Origin: Maricaulis sp963975345 | GTDB taxonomy: Bacteria; Pseudomonadota; Alphaproteobacteria; Caulobacterales; Maricaulaceae | Direction: 5' to 3' | Assembly: GCF_963975345.1 (NCBI RefSeq) | Contig: NZ_CAXBGE010000002.1 | Location: forward strand, 248,001-312,000 | Length of the DNA: 64,000 nucleotides | Part shown: one piece after another, positions 34,609 through 42,454 of the stretch | Numbering within the stretch: position 1 is the stretch's first letter | Layout of the letters: the number at the start of each line of letters is the position of its first letter | The notes under the pieces: generated by a model | Database searches by the model: none | The model's input: the letters and a program-made list of their open reading frames with translations, nothing else | Told to the model about the DNA's origin: nothing | Made by a program: the position numbers and the translations under genes

Positions 34609-35946
34609 CTATTCGCTATAAAGCTCGGAGATCGAGAGCGACGCCGTGGCGTTATTGCCCTGGCTGTAGGAGCCGATCCAGATGTCATAGACACCGGACA
34701 TCGGACGGTCGAACCGCACGGCTGGGTTCAGGCCGGCATTGCCGCCATCATCATCGCAGAACCAGACGCCATTGGGCCCGTTGATCAGAAGCGTGGTGTC
34801 GGAATTCGACGCCGCTGAAATGATCAGGGGCAGTGAACCAGCCGTATAGGTCAGTTCGAAATCGGGTGCCGAAGCCACCCAGCCGGCGCAACCGGACTCG
34901 ACGCTGTCCGCGCGATAACCACCACCCGAGGTGATGTTAACGCGATAGGGATCCGGCTGGAAACCACTGCGCAGCGAGGCCGTGCCATAAGCGGCAGGCG
35001 CGGACATGTTGATGCCCGATTGTGGAGGTTGCTGAGGCAGATTGACGGCAGGCGGACGTGAGCCAGCAACCTGACCGATTTCCGAGATCGACAGGACCGA
35101 AGTGGCGTAATCGCCCTCGGAATAGGAGCCAACCCAGATATCGTAACGACCGGAAGCCAGATTGGCGAGCGTTACCAGTGGATTGAGGCCATTGCCGCTA
35201 TCGTCATCGCAATACCAATTGCCATAAGCGTCATTGACGACCAGCGTCGTGTCCGAATTGGACACCGCACCGATGGTCAGCGTGTCATAACCGCCGGCCG
35301 AGTAATTGACCGAGAAATCCGGAGCATCGGCGATCCAGCCTGCGCAAGAGCTCGACATGGCGCGGGCGCTGCGGACACCACCCGACGTCACATTGACCGT
35401 ATAGGGGTCAGGCGTGAAGCCGGAGTTCAAATTCGCGCTGCCGAAGGTCGCAGGCGCGTAGGTGTTTGGCGTGTTGGAATTGCCCTGGGTCAAACCGATT
35501 TCGGAAACCGACAGGACTGTTGAGGCGTAGTCGCCCTGGGAATAGGAGCCGATCCAGACGTCATAGCGACCGGAGCGCGGATTATTGAGCTGGACCAGCG
35601 GGTTGAGGCCCTGGCCGCCATCATCGTCGCAATACCATTCGCCATTCGGTCCGTTGACCAACAAGGTCGTGTCGGAGCTCGACGTGGCGCCGATGGTCAG
35701 ATCATAGCCACCCGCAGAATAATTGACCGAATAATCGGGCGCATTCGCAACCCAGCCGCGGCATTCGCCGGAGACATTGCTGGCCGGGATCGAGCCGCCC
35801 GAGGTGATGTTGACGTTATATGGATCGGGCGTGAAGCCGGCATTGAGATTGACGCTGCCATAGCTTGGCGGTGCCGAATAATCCTGGGCGAGCGCGCCGC
35901 CCGCCATCAGTGCGACAGATGCCGTCGCGAGCAAAAATGCTTTCAT
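34609..35946 (-). CDS. Secreted protein with three PPC-like repeats
   Basis: A 445-residue protein with a clear signal peptide (MKAFLLATASVALMAGGALA) and three similar modules at about residues 25-155, 165-290 and 315-443. Each has a GF(T/Q)PDPY strand, a Cys-(R/A)-GW segment, a NSDTTL-type core and a W(Y/F)CDDD motif, ending in SG-YD(V/I)W(I/V)GSY. The two Cys per module could form a disulfide, and the DDD/Asn cluster could bind calcium. The fold resembles bacterial pre-peptidase C-terminal domains, but there is no enzyme domain attached. Function unknown. Confidence 0.8.
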   Translation of the reverse strand: MKAFLLATASVALMAGGALAQDYSAPPSYGSVNLNAGFTPDPYNVNITSGGSIPASNVSGECRGWVANAPDYSVNYSAGGYDLTIGATSSSDTTLLVNGPNGEWYCDDDGGQGLNPLVQLNNPRSGRYDVWIGSYSQGDYASTVLSVSEIGLTQGNSNTPNTYAPATFGSANLNSGFTPDPYTVNVTSGGVRSARAMSSSCAGWIADAPDFSVNYSAGGYDTLTIGAVSNSDTTLVVNDAYGNWYCDDDSGNGLNPLVTLANLASGRYDIWVGSYSEGDYATSVLSISEIGQVAGSRPPAVNLPQQPPQSGINMSAPAAYGTASLRSGFQPDPYRVNITSGGGYRADSVESGCAGWVASAPDFELTYTAGSLPLIISAASNSDTTLLINGPNGVWFCDDDGGNAGLNPAVRFDRPMSGVYDIWIGSYSQGNNATASLSISELYSE

Positions 35947-36116
35947 CGTGGTTTCCCCTTGTACGCTCGCCAGAGGCTTGGCCCACCCCGTGCAAGCCGC
36001 CCCGGCAAATGCCAGAAGTCCACAATAGAAGATTTTCTGGGTGAACCCTAGCTGAATGAAGGCATTTTCTTACATTTTTCAAATCGGTAGCGGGTGATCG
36101 CCCGCCAAGGCCGCCG
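35947..36116. other. Upstream region of the secreted repeat protein
   Basis: No gene is visible. AAGGGGAAACC stands just before the 35946 ATG (minus strand) as its ribosome-binding sequence. An AT-rich stretch near 36060-36085 may be the promoter. Confidence 0.35.
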
Positions 36117-36464
36117 TCAAGACTTGCCCGACGCCATCAGGCTTGAGATCGACACGGTCAGCACGCCTGGGAGTTCGCCCTCATCGCCACGCTCGCCGCG
36201 CTCAAGCGCGCCGGCCAGATGGCCCAGCTGTGTCAGGCCGATATTTAGCGCCGCGCCGCGCAGCGCGTGGGCGGCCTGGTGCGCCGCCGGGTCATCGCCG
36301 TCGTGTCGCGCCTGCAAATGGGCGGTAGCCTGGGCCTGCAAATCCTCGGCAAACTGGGTTTTCAACGCCGCGAAGGTGTCCGGGCCAACCGCAGCGACCA
36401 AGGCGCCCACTATCGACGTGTCGACTTTCGGGCATGTCCGCCAATCGATAGCCTGATCTGTCAT
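36117..36464 (-). CDS. Hpt-domain (histidine phosphotransfer) protein
   Basis: A 115-residue single-domain phosphorelay protein. The phospho-accepting His is in AAHALRGAALNIGL, matching the HxLKGxA motif. There are no other domains, so it would shuttle phosphate between a hybrid kinase and response regulator that are not in this window. ATG 36464 is favoured: AAGGA is upstream, and the extra 26 residues of a longer frame are unlike Hpt. It is divergent from the GGDEF-EAL gene, a hint of a link to c-di-GMP control. Confidence 0.8.
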   Translation of the reverse strand: MTDQAIDWRTCPKVDTSIVGALVAAVGPDTFAALKTQFAEDLQAQATAHLQARHDGDDPAAHQAAHALRGAALNIGLTQLGHLAGALERGERGDEGELPGVLTVSISSLMASGKS

Positions 36465-36672
36465 TGTCGGTACGTCCTTCACAAAATTTCCACCGCCCCT
36501 GCCAAGCGAACCGCAACCCGGCTTGTCAGGCTTCACCATCAAACTAGCGCGACAATGTGAGCAGGCGGTAAACCGGTAGGGTCGGGACGCGGCTGCATGA
36601 CAGTCCGCAAGTCGCCCGTTTACTTTTTTATGTCAGGACGGGGAGACGAAATTCGATTTGAACAGGCGAAAT

Positions 36673-38844
36673 ATGAACAAGGCGCTCGACAAGAAACTCG
36701 GCCTCTACATCAATGTGGCAGCGCTCGTCAGCCTGATCGCTTCGGTGCTGACGATCTACTTCTTTGTCGGCAGCCTGAACGCAAATGCCCGCCGCACCGA
36801 CAGCCTGCTTCTGGCCCAGGGAATCGATGCCGCCGCCGAGCAGAATGAAAACTGGGCCGTCGATTACGGGTGGTGGGACGCGGCGGTCGATTATTTCGAA
36901 GCTGGCGAGACCGACGCGCTTGAGGCCAGCATGGCCGAGCCTTTACAGGACCACTCCGGCTTCGATTTTGTCATTTTGAGCAATGAGGCAGAGGGGCGGA
37001 TTTACGGCTGGCACCGCGCGAGCGGGCTGACGATTCGCGATGACATTCTGAGCCCGGATGAGATGGGCGTCATTCGTCAGGAACTGGCCGGGGAATACGG
37101 GCAGGGCAAATATCTCGGCTCGCATTTCGTTTCGATGGATGATCGCAGCTATATCGCCTCAATCACGGTGCTGGGTGAATATGAAGACCGCTCCGCCACC
37201 GATCCGCTGCACGACACCCTGTTGATCATCGGCACGGAAATGGATGACGCATTTTTTATGACCCTTGAGGAGCACTACCTCGTCCACAACATCCAATTCT
37301 TTCCCCCGACGGTCGCGCCGATCAACGGCGCCGTCCCGGTTCGGGATCGTAGCGGGCACCAGGTCGGTCAGCTGATCTGGCGATCATCCCTGCCCGGGAT
37401 CGAGACCCTGCGTGTCGCGCTGATACCGCTGATCGCCTATATCCTGGCCTTCCTCGCGGCCTCCCAAGTGATCGGACGTCATGCCCGCCGTCTGGCGCGG
37501 AACGCGGAAGAGAATGAACGCCGCGCCCGCCTCGCGGCCTCGACCGACAGCCTGAGCGGCCTGCCCAACCGGCACGGCTTTACCCACTTCATAGATAGCG
37601 AGGCCGCGAAGAGTGCGGCCAGCGGTGGACAGGCCGCAGTGATCTATATCGATCTGAACGGCTTCAAGGCCGTCAATGACAAGGCGGGCCACCAGGCCGG
37701 CGATGCCGTGATCGTCGAGGTCGCGCAACGCTTCCGCGCTGTTCTGCCGCCACGCGCCTATATTGCGCGCATGGGCGGCGATGAGTTTGCCGCGATCCTG
37801 ATCGACCCGGACGATGCACGGGACGTGCTCGATATCGCCCGGACTCTGCTGGATTCGCTACAAACGCCGATCGATTGTGATGGACGCCTGTTCGACATTG
37901 GCGCCGCGATTGGCGTCTCGGAATCCTCGGCCGACGCGACCAAGACGTTTTTGGCGCTGGTCGACGAGGCCGACCTCGCCATGTATCGCGCCAAGGCCGA
38001 CCAGCTCGATTACCCCTTGTATTATGATGCCGATTTCGCTGCCGTCGACGAGAATCGGCGCGCGCTCGATGCCGACATGGAAGCCGGTCTCGGTCGGCAG
38101 GAATTCTACGTCGCCTATCAACCGATTGTACTGGCCTCAACCGGCGAGACGGCTTCGCTTGAGGCCCTGTTGCGCTGGGAGCATCCCACACGTGGCAATA
38201 TTCCGCCGGACGTCTTCATCCCGGCCGCCGAACATTCCAAAATGATCCACGCGCTGGGCGATCTCGTGCTTGATTCCGTATGCCGGGAATTTGATCGGGA
38301 TTCGGGCATCAGCGTCTCGATCAATCTGTCGCCCACCCAGCTCAACGACCCGGACCTCTGCCGCCGCTTCGTGGCCAAGCTTGCGCAATACGAGCTCACC
38401 CCGGCGCAAATCGAGCTGGAGCTGACCGAGACGGTGTTGATCGAGGATTTCGGCCGCGCCAAGGCGCGTATGGACGAGCTGAGCGAGGCCGGTTTCCGGC
38501 TCAACCTGGATGATTTCGGCACCGGCTTCGCCAGCATCAGCTATCTGCACACCCTGCCGTTCAGCAAGATCAAGGTCGATAAGAGCTTTATTGACACCAT
38601 TGGCAAAAGCGAGAGCGCCAACAAGATGCTGCAGGCCATGTCCCTGCTCAGCGAGGCGATGCGGCTCGAGATCGTTGCCGAGGGCGTCGAGACCGAGGCC
38701 CAGGCATCGCTGCTGCGCCTGCTTGGCTTCGATTATCTGCAGGGTTGGCATTTCGGCCGTCCGATCACCGCCGCAACCCGGGCACAGCTCCGCCTGCGCA
38801 AGGACGTTGCCGACGCATCGAGCCCACGCGCCGACAGGGGTTAA
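36673..38844 (+). CDS. CHASE4-GGDEF-EAL cyclic-di-GMP enzyme
   Basis: A 723-residue membrane sensor. TM1 is at about residues 10-38 (GLYINVAALVSLIASVL), followed by a periplasmic CHASE4-like sensor (NENWAVDYGWWDAAVDYF) to about residue 230, TM2 (VALIPLIAYILAFLAAS), a GGDEF domain with MGGDEF intact, and an EAL domain with LEALLRWEHP, DDFGTGFASISYL and DKSFI. The inhibitory I-site RxxD before GGDEF is absent (PPRA there). Both motifs look active, so net synthesis or hydrolysis cannot be told. ATG 36673 has AGG upstream; a TTG at 36658 is the alternative. Confidence 0.93.
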   Translation: MNKALDKKLGLYINVAALVSLIASVLTIYFFVGSLNANARRTDSLLLAQGIDAAAEQNENWAVDYGWWDAAVDYFEAGETDALEASMAEPLQDHSGFDFVILSNEAEGRIYGWHRASGLTIRDDILSPDEMGVIRQELAGEYGQGKYLGSHFVSMDDRSYIASITVLGEYEDRSATDPLHDTLLIIGTEMDDAFFMTLEEHYLVHNIQFFPPTVAPINGAVPVRDRSGHQVGQLIWRSSLPGIETLRVALIPLIAYILAFLAASQVIGRHARRLARNAEENERRARLAASTDSLSGLPNRHGFTHFIDSEAAKSAASGGQAAVIYIDLNGFKAVNDKAGHQAGDAVIVEVAQRFRAVLPPRAYIARMGGDEFAAILIDPDDARDVLDIARTLLDSLQTPIDCDGRLFDIGAAIGVSESSADATKTFLALVDEADLAMYRAKADQLDYPLYYDADFAAVDENRRALDADMEAGLGRQEFYVAYQPIVLASTGETASLEALLRWEHPTRGNIPPDVFIPAAEHSKMIHALGDLVLDSVCREFDRDSGISVSINLSPTQLNDPDLCRRFVAKLAQYELTPAQIELELTETVLIEDFGRAKARMDELSEAGFRLNLDDFGTGFASISYLHTLPFSKIKVDKSFIDTIGKSESANKMLQAMSLLSEAMRLEIVAEGVETEAQASLLRLLGFDYLQGWHFGRPITAATRAQLRLRKDVADASSPRADRG

Positions 38845-38873
38845 TGACCAGCGGGCCAGGCCTGCCCGCGACC

Positions 38874-39566
38874 TCAAAGACCGGTGAACACCTGCAAGGC
38901 CCGCAATAGCGGATCGTCAAAGCGCAGCTTGCCAACGGTCAGGGCGAGGCAGATGCACTCCTCGCCATCGCCAATCTGGATATCGTGCTCGACCTCGGTG
39001 TCGGCCTCTTCGACATCGCCGCGCACATAACGCTGCTCGCCATCGAGGAAAGAGCCCTGAAGCACCAGGGTCAGCTCCGCACCGCGATGGCCGTGATGCG
39101 GTATGGCGACGCCGGGACGGGCACGCAGCAGCCATAAACGCTCATCAGCCTCGCTGCGCCACAGCATCGCCTTCTTCAAGCCGGGGCCGAGAAACTCCCA
39201 GCGCAGCTTGATTCCGGCTTGGTCGATAAACTCGCACAACACGTCGGGCAGGCAATTGGGCAAATCGGCCGAACGCGCGGGCGATGCCGTATCGGTCTCA
39301 GCGCCATCATCTGTCGCTGCAACGGTCTGTGACCGGGCCGCATCGAGCGCGAAAATATCTGCGGCATCGAAAGCGAGTGGAGACTCATCACCGACCGTCT
39401 CCAGCAGGGCGCCGCCAATGCGCGCCATCGAATCGGCATGCGCCCGCGCTTGCGGCGACACCTCCAGATGTGAGCGCAGTAGCATGTCCTGACCCGGTGT
39501 CATCGCGGCGCCAGCGGCGTGATCGAGATACCAGCTCTCTTCAAGAAAATAGCCTCTCCGGCTCAT
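38874..39566 (-). CDS. ChrR-like anti-sigma factor with degenerate zinc site
   Basis: A 230-residue cupin-containing partner of the adjacent ECF sigma factor. In the ChrR family a zinc-binding N-terminal anti-sigma domain ends in HLxxCPxC. Here the matching segment is HLEVSPQA (residues 33-40), so both Cys are replaced (Ser37, Ala40), and the early His ligand is also missing; only His33 remains. The C-terminal cupin keeps its ligands in HHGHRGAELTLVL and EVEHD. The gene overlaps the sigma gene by 4 bp (ATGA), as in rpoE-chrR. It may bind sigma without zinc or sense oxidants through the cupin alone. Confidence 0.82.
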   Translation of the reverse strand: MSRRGYFLEESWYLDHAAGAAMTPGQDMLLRSHLEVSPQARAHADSMARIGGALLETVGDESPLAFDAADIFALDAARSQTVAATDDGAETDTASPARSADLPNCLPDVLCEFIDQAGIKLRWEFLGPGLKKAMLWRSEADERLWLLRARPGVAIPHHGHRGAELTLVLQGSFLDGEQRYVRGDVEEADTEVEHDIQIGDGEECICLALTVGKLRFDDPLLRALQVFTGL

Positions 39567-40141
39567 TGCAGACCTCCAAGGCCGAGTTTCAACTTGTCCA
39601 TCGCGAGGCGAATTCTCGATTTAACGGTTCCCAGCGGTAGCGCAATCTTCAGAGCAATTTCGCTGTGCGAAAGCCCTTCCATAAAGGCCAGCTCGAGGAC
39701 GCGGCGCTGGTCATTCGGCAGGGTCGCGAGCGCCTCGGTGACCGCGCTGACATCCTGCCCGCGCGCATAGAGTTCGTCGGCGGCAGGCGCTTCGCCGGGG
39801 CGCAGGGAAGGATCGGTCAGATCAACACGTCCGGCTCGAACCAGTTTGCGATACTGGTCGATATGGAGGTTGCGGGCAATCGTATAGACCCAGGTCGAAA
39901 CGGCGGATTTCGCGACGTCATAACTTCCGGCCCGGCGCCAGATCGCGAGCAGGGTCTCTTGGGCAAGCTCATCGGCCTGGGCCTGTGGCAGGCCCCGCCG
40001 GATCAAAAACCCGCGCACCCGCGGTGCGAAATGGTCGAATAGCGCACCAAAGGCCGCGCGGTCCTGGGTCGCGGCGACACGCTCTACGAGCCGCGCCAGT
40101 GCAGTGCCGTCCATCGCCTCTGCCCGCAGCCCCGCAGCCAT
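39563..40141 (-). CDS. ECF sigma factor, RpoE/ECF11 type
   Basis: A 192-residue ECF sigma factor. Region 2 is AFGALFDHFAPRVRGFLIRRGL ... QETLLAIWRRAGSYD ... STWVYTIARNLHIDQYRK, and region 4 is LPNDQRRVLELAFMEGLSHSEIALKIALPLGTVKSRI. A ChrR-like gene after it and a Cfa operon across the gap fit the ECF11 group, which answers singlet oxygen and organic peroxide in Rhodobacter and Caulobacter. ATG 40141 is chosen with AAGGA upstream. Its own promoter (40221-40250) matches the promoter of the facing operon, so it is probably autoregulated. Confidence 0.9.
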   Translation of the reverse strand: MAAGLRAEAMDGTALARLVERVAATQDRAAFGALFDHFAPRVRGFLIRRGLPQAQADELAQETLLAIWRRAGSYDVAKSAVSTWVYTIARNLHIDQYRKLVRAGRVDLTDPSLRPGEAPAADELYARGQDVSAVTEALATLPNDQRRVLELAFMEGLSHSEIALKIALPLGTVKSRIRLAMDKLKLGLGGLQ

Positions 40142-40220
40142 TCCAATTCGTCCTTTTTCCAGGCCGTCCCGAGCGGGTGGCCGATGGCAGGTCAGTATCT
40201 GAGCGGCAGCGTGCATGCCC

Positions 40221-40250
40221 ACACTACGTAGCCGATTGCCGCCCGGATCA
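40221..40250 (-). promoter_or_regulatory. ECF sigma promoter of the sigma/anti-sigma operon
   Basis: On the minus strand TGATCC (complement of 40245-40250) is followed after 18 bases by TAGTGT (complement of 40221-40226), with CG just before TAG. It has the same layout as the plus-strand element at 40264-40293 and matches the RpoE/ECF11 -35 consensus TGATCC. Confidence 0.75.
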
Positions 40251-40263
40251 CATGGAAACGCAG

Positions 40264-40293
40264 TGATCCAGACAAAGTCCAGCTGCGTAGACC
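40264..40293 (+). promoter_or_regulatory. ECF sigma promoter of the FAD oxidoreductase-DUF1365-cfa operon
   Basis: TGATCC at 40264-40269, then 18 bases, then TAGACC at 40288-40293, again with CG before TAG. The start of transcription would lie near 40300, about 35 bp before the operon. It mirrors the minus-strand promoter 13 bp away. Confidence 0.75.
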
Positions 40294-40334
40294 CTTGTGT
40301 TGATCATAATTATCGGACGCGGCCAATGGGTGGA

Positions 40335-41684
40335 ATGAAACGGAAAATGCGGGTCGCAGTGATCGGATCGGGGATCGCCGGACTTTCGGCGGCCTGGCGT
40401 CTGGCGCTGACCCATAATGTCACCCTGTTTGAGGCGGCGCCGAGACCGGGTGGCCACGCCCACACCGTGACGGTGGACGTCGACGGGATCACGACCCATG
40501 TCGACACCGGTTTCATCGTGTTCAATCCGGCCAATTACCCCAACTTCACTGCCATGCTCGACCTGCTCGGCGTCGAGACCGCCCCCAGCGACATGTCCTT
40601 CGCGGCCTCGCTTGACGGGCACGGATTCGAATACTCCTCGCGTCCGGGCGGCCTGTTTGCCCAAAAACGCAATCTGTTGCGGCCGCGCATGTGGCGTATG
40701 CTCGGCGACCTGCTACGCCTGCACGCGCGATCAAAGACGCTCGATGCCGGCACGGAGCACCGCAGCCTCGACCATTTTCTGCGCGATGAAGGCTATTCGC
40801 GCACTTTCCGCGACGATCACATCCTACCGATGTGTGCGGCGATCTGGTCGTCGCCGGTGGCGGCGATGCGTGGCTATCCGGCCAGCGCCTTTTTCGAGTT
40901 TTTCCGTAATCACGGCCTGATGCAGGTCTTGAATCAGCCCGCTTGGCGCACAATCGCAGGCGGCAGCCGCCACCATATCGACGCGATGATCGATCTCTTT
41001 ATCGGGGATTTGCGGCTTTCCACGCCGGTCCAGTCAGTCACGCGCACCGCGGAAGCGGTGACGCTGCAGCTCGAAAATGGCCTGGCACCGGTTTTCGACG
41101 AAGTGATTTTTGCCTGTCACAGCGATCAGGCCATGTCATTGCTGGCCGACCCTTCGCCGCAGGAAGCCAGCCTGCTCGGCGCCATCCAATATCGCGATAA
41201 TATCGCCGTCCTGCATACGGACACGCGGCTGATGCCGCGGCGCAAATCGGCTTGGGCGAGCTGGAATTATCTCGATACGCCCGACAGCGCCGGCGAGGAA
41301 CGCATCAGTCTGACCTACTGGATGAACCGGCTGCAACCTCTGCCAACCGCGAAGCCGGTCCTGGTGACGCTCAACCCCGAGATCGAGCCCGCGCCAGAAC
41401 TCGTCCTGCACACAGATCATTACGCACATCCGGTGTTCGATGCCGCCGCGATCGCCGCTCAGCGGCAAATCCATCGAATTCAGGGAGCAAATCGCAGCTG
41501 GTTTTGCGGCGCCTGGCTGGGATCGGGCTTTCACGAGGACGGACTGCAGTCCGGTCTCGCCGTGGCCGAAGCGCTCGGCGCCCCAATTCGCCCTTGGGGT
41601 CTGGAGGGTATGACCGAACGCATCGTCTGGCCAGACCATAGAGGAAGCCGCGCAGATGCTCCGCGCATGATCGCTGCTGAATGA
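40335..41684 (+). CDS. FAD-dependent oxidoreductase (amine-oxidase-like), ECF regulon
   Basis: A protein of about 449 residues with the dinucleotide-binding motif VIGSGIAGLSAAWRL at the N-terminus and a flavin amine-oxidase/desaturase-like fold (GGHAHTVTVDVDG, AGGSRHHIDAMI, GAWLGSGFHEDGLQSG). Genes of this kind stand before DUF1365 and Cfa-type genes in RpoE/ChrR regulons, where related flavoproteins act on membrane fatty acids. A fatty-acid desaturation role, as proposed for UfaD in furan fatty acid synthesis, is an inference. The start could be ATG 40326, 40335 or 40347. The stop overlaps the DUF1365 ATG by 4 bp. Confidence 0.82.
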   Translation: MKRKMRVAVIGSGIAGLSAAWRLALTHNVTLFEAAPRPGGHAHTVTVDVDGITTHVDTGFIVFNPANYPNFTAMLDLLGVETAPSDMSFAASLDGHGFEYSSRPGGLFAQKRNLLRPRMWRMLGDLLRLHARSKTLDAGTEHRSLDHFLRDEGYSRTFRDDHILPMCAAIWSSPVAAMRGYPASAFFEFFRNHGLMQVLNQPAWRTIAGGSRHHIDAMIDLFIGDLRLSTPVQSVTRTAEAVTLQLENGLAPVFDEVIFACHSDQAMSLLADPSPQEASLLGAIQYRDNIAVLHTDTRLMPRRKSAWASWNYLDTPDSAGEERISLTYWMNRLQPLPTAKPVLVTLNPEIEPAPELVLHTDHYAHPVFDAAAIAAQRQIHRIQGANRSWFCGAWLGSGFHEDGLQSGLAVAEALGAPIRPWGLEGMTERIVWPDHRGSRADAPRMIAAE

Positions 41685-42454
41685 CGCCGCTGTCAGCCTC
41701 TCTGCTCGACGGGGATGTCGGCCACACACGGATTGGGCCAAAGCGCCACAGGCTGCGATATCGCATGCATTCGATCCTGCTCGATATCGACGGCCCGGAA
41801 CTGACGCAGATTCGCGCTCCGCTTTTCTCGGTCAACCGCTTCAATCTTGTCAGCTTCTATCCCAGCGATCACGGTCGCGGCGAGCGCGAACTCAGGCCCT
41901 GGGTCGAGGATCAGCTAGCGGCGGAGGCGGCTGATTTCGAGCTTTGCCGCGTGCAGATTTTGGCCGCACCGCGTGTGCTCGGCCTGGTGTTCAATCCGGT
42001 GACTATCCTGTTTTGCCACGACCAGGCGGGCGTGCTGCGCGCCGTCATATTTCAGGTCAGCAATTTCCATGACGGGCGCTGCGCCTACACCTTCGTGCTC
42101 CCGCCCGCGACCACGCCTGAAAGCCTGCGATTTTCCTGCGGCAAGCGTTTCTTCGTTTCCCCTTTCAATCCTGGTGGCGGCGAATACCGTTTCAAGCTCG
42201 ACCGCGACCTGACAAGCCTGCGCTTGGGCATCCAGCTTTACCGCGACGGTGCCTGCATACTGAGCGCCGTCCAGAAATGCGCGATTCGGCCGCTCAAGAC
42301 CGGCAGTCTGCTGCGCACGCCGCTCTCAATGGCCTTCAACACACTCAAAATCGTCGGTGCCATCCTGCTGGAAGCCCTGTGTCTTCGTCTCAAGGGCTTG
42401 AAGATGTATACTCCCCGGCACGGCTCCATCGACACCACACCTTGGAGACAATGA
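41681..42454 (+). CDS. DUF1365 family protein
   Basis: A 257-residue protein of the DUF1365 family (GHTRIGPKRHRLRYRMHSILLDID ... RVLGLVFNPVTILFCHD ... NFHDGRCAYTFVLP). Its homologue RSP_1090 in Rhodobacter sphaeroides is in the RpoE regulon and has been linked with the following Cfa-like gene to ChrR turnover after singlet oxygen. It is cytosolic or membrane-associated and its reaction is unknown. It overlaps both neighbours by 4 bp, so the three genes form a tight operon. Confidence 0.88.
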   Translation: MTPLSASLLDGDVGHTRIGPKRHRLRYRMHSILLDIDGPELTQIRAPLFSVNRFNLVSFYPSDHGRGERELRPWVEDQLAAEAADFELCRVQILAAPRVLGLVFNPVTILFCHDQAGVLRAVIFQVSNFHDGRCAYTFVLPPATTPESLRFSCGKRFFVSPFNPGGGEYRFKLDRDLTSLRLGIQLYRDGACILSAVQKCAIRPLKTGSLLRTPLSMAFNTLKIVGAILLEALCLRLKGLKMYTPRHGSIDTTPWRQ

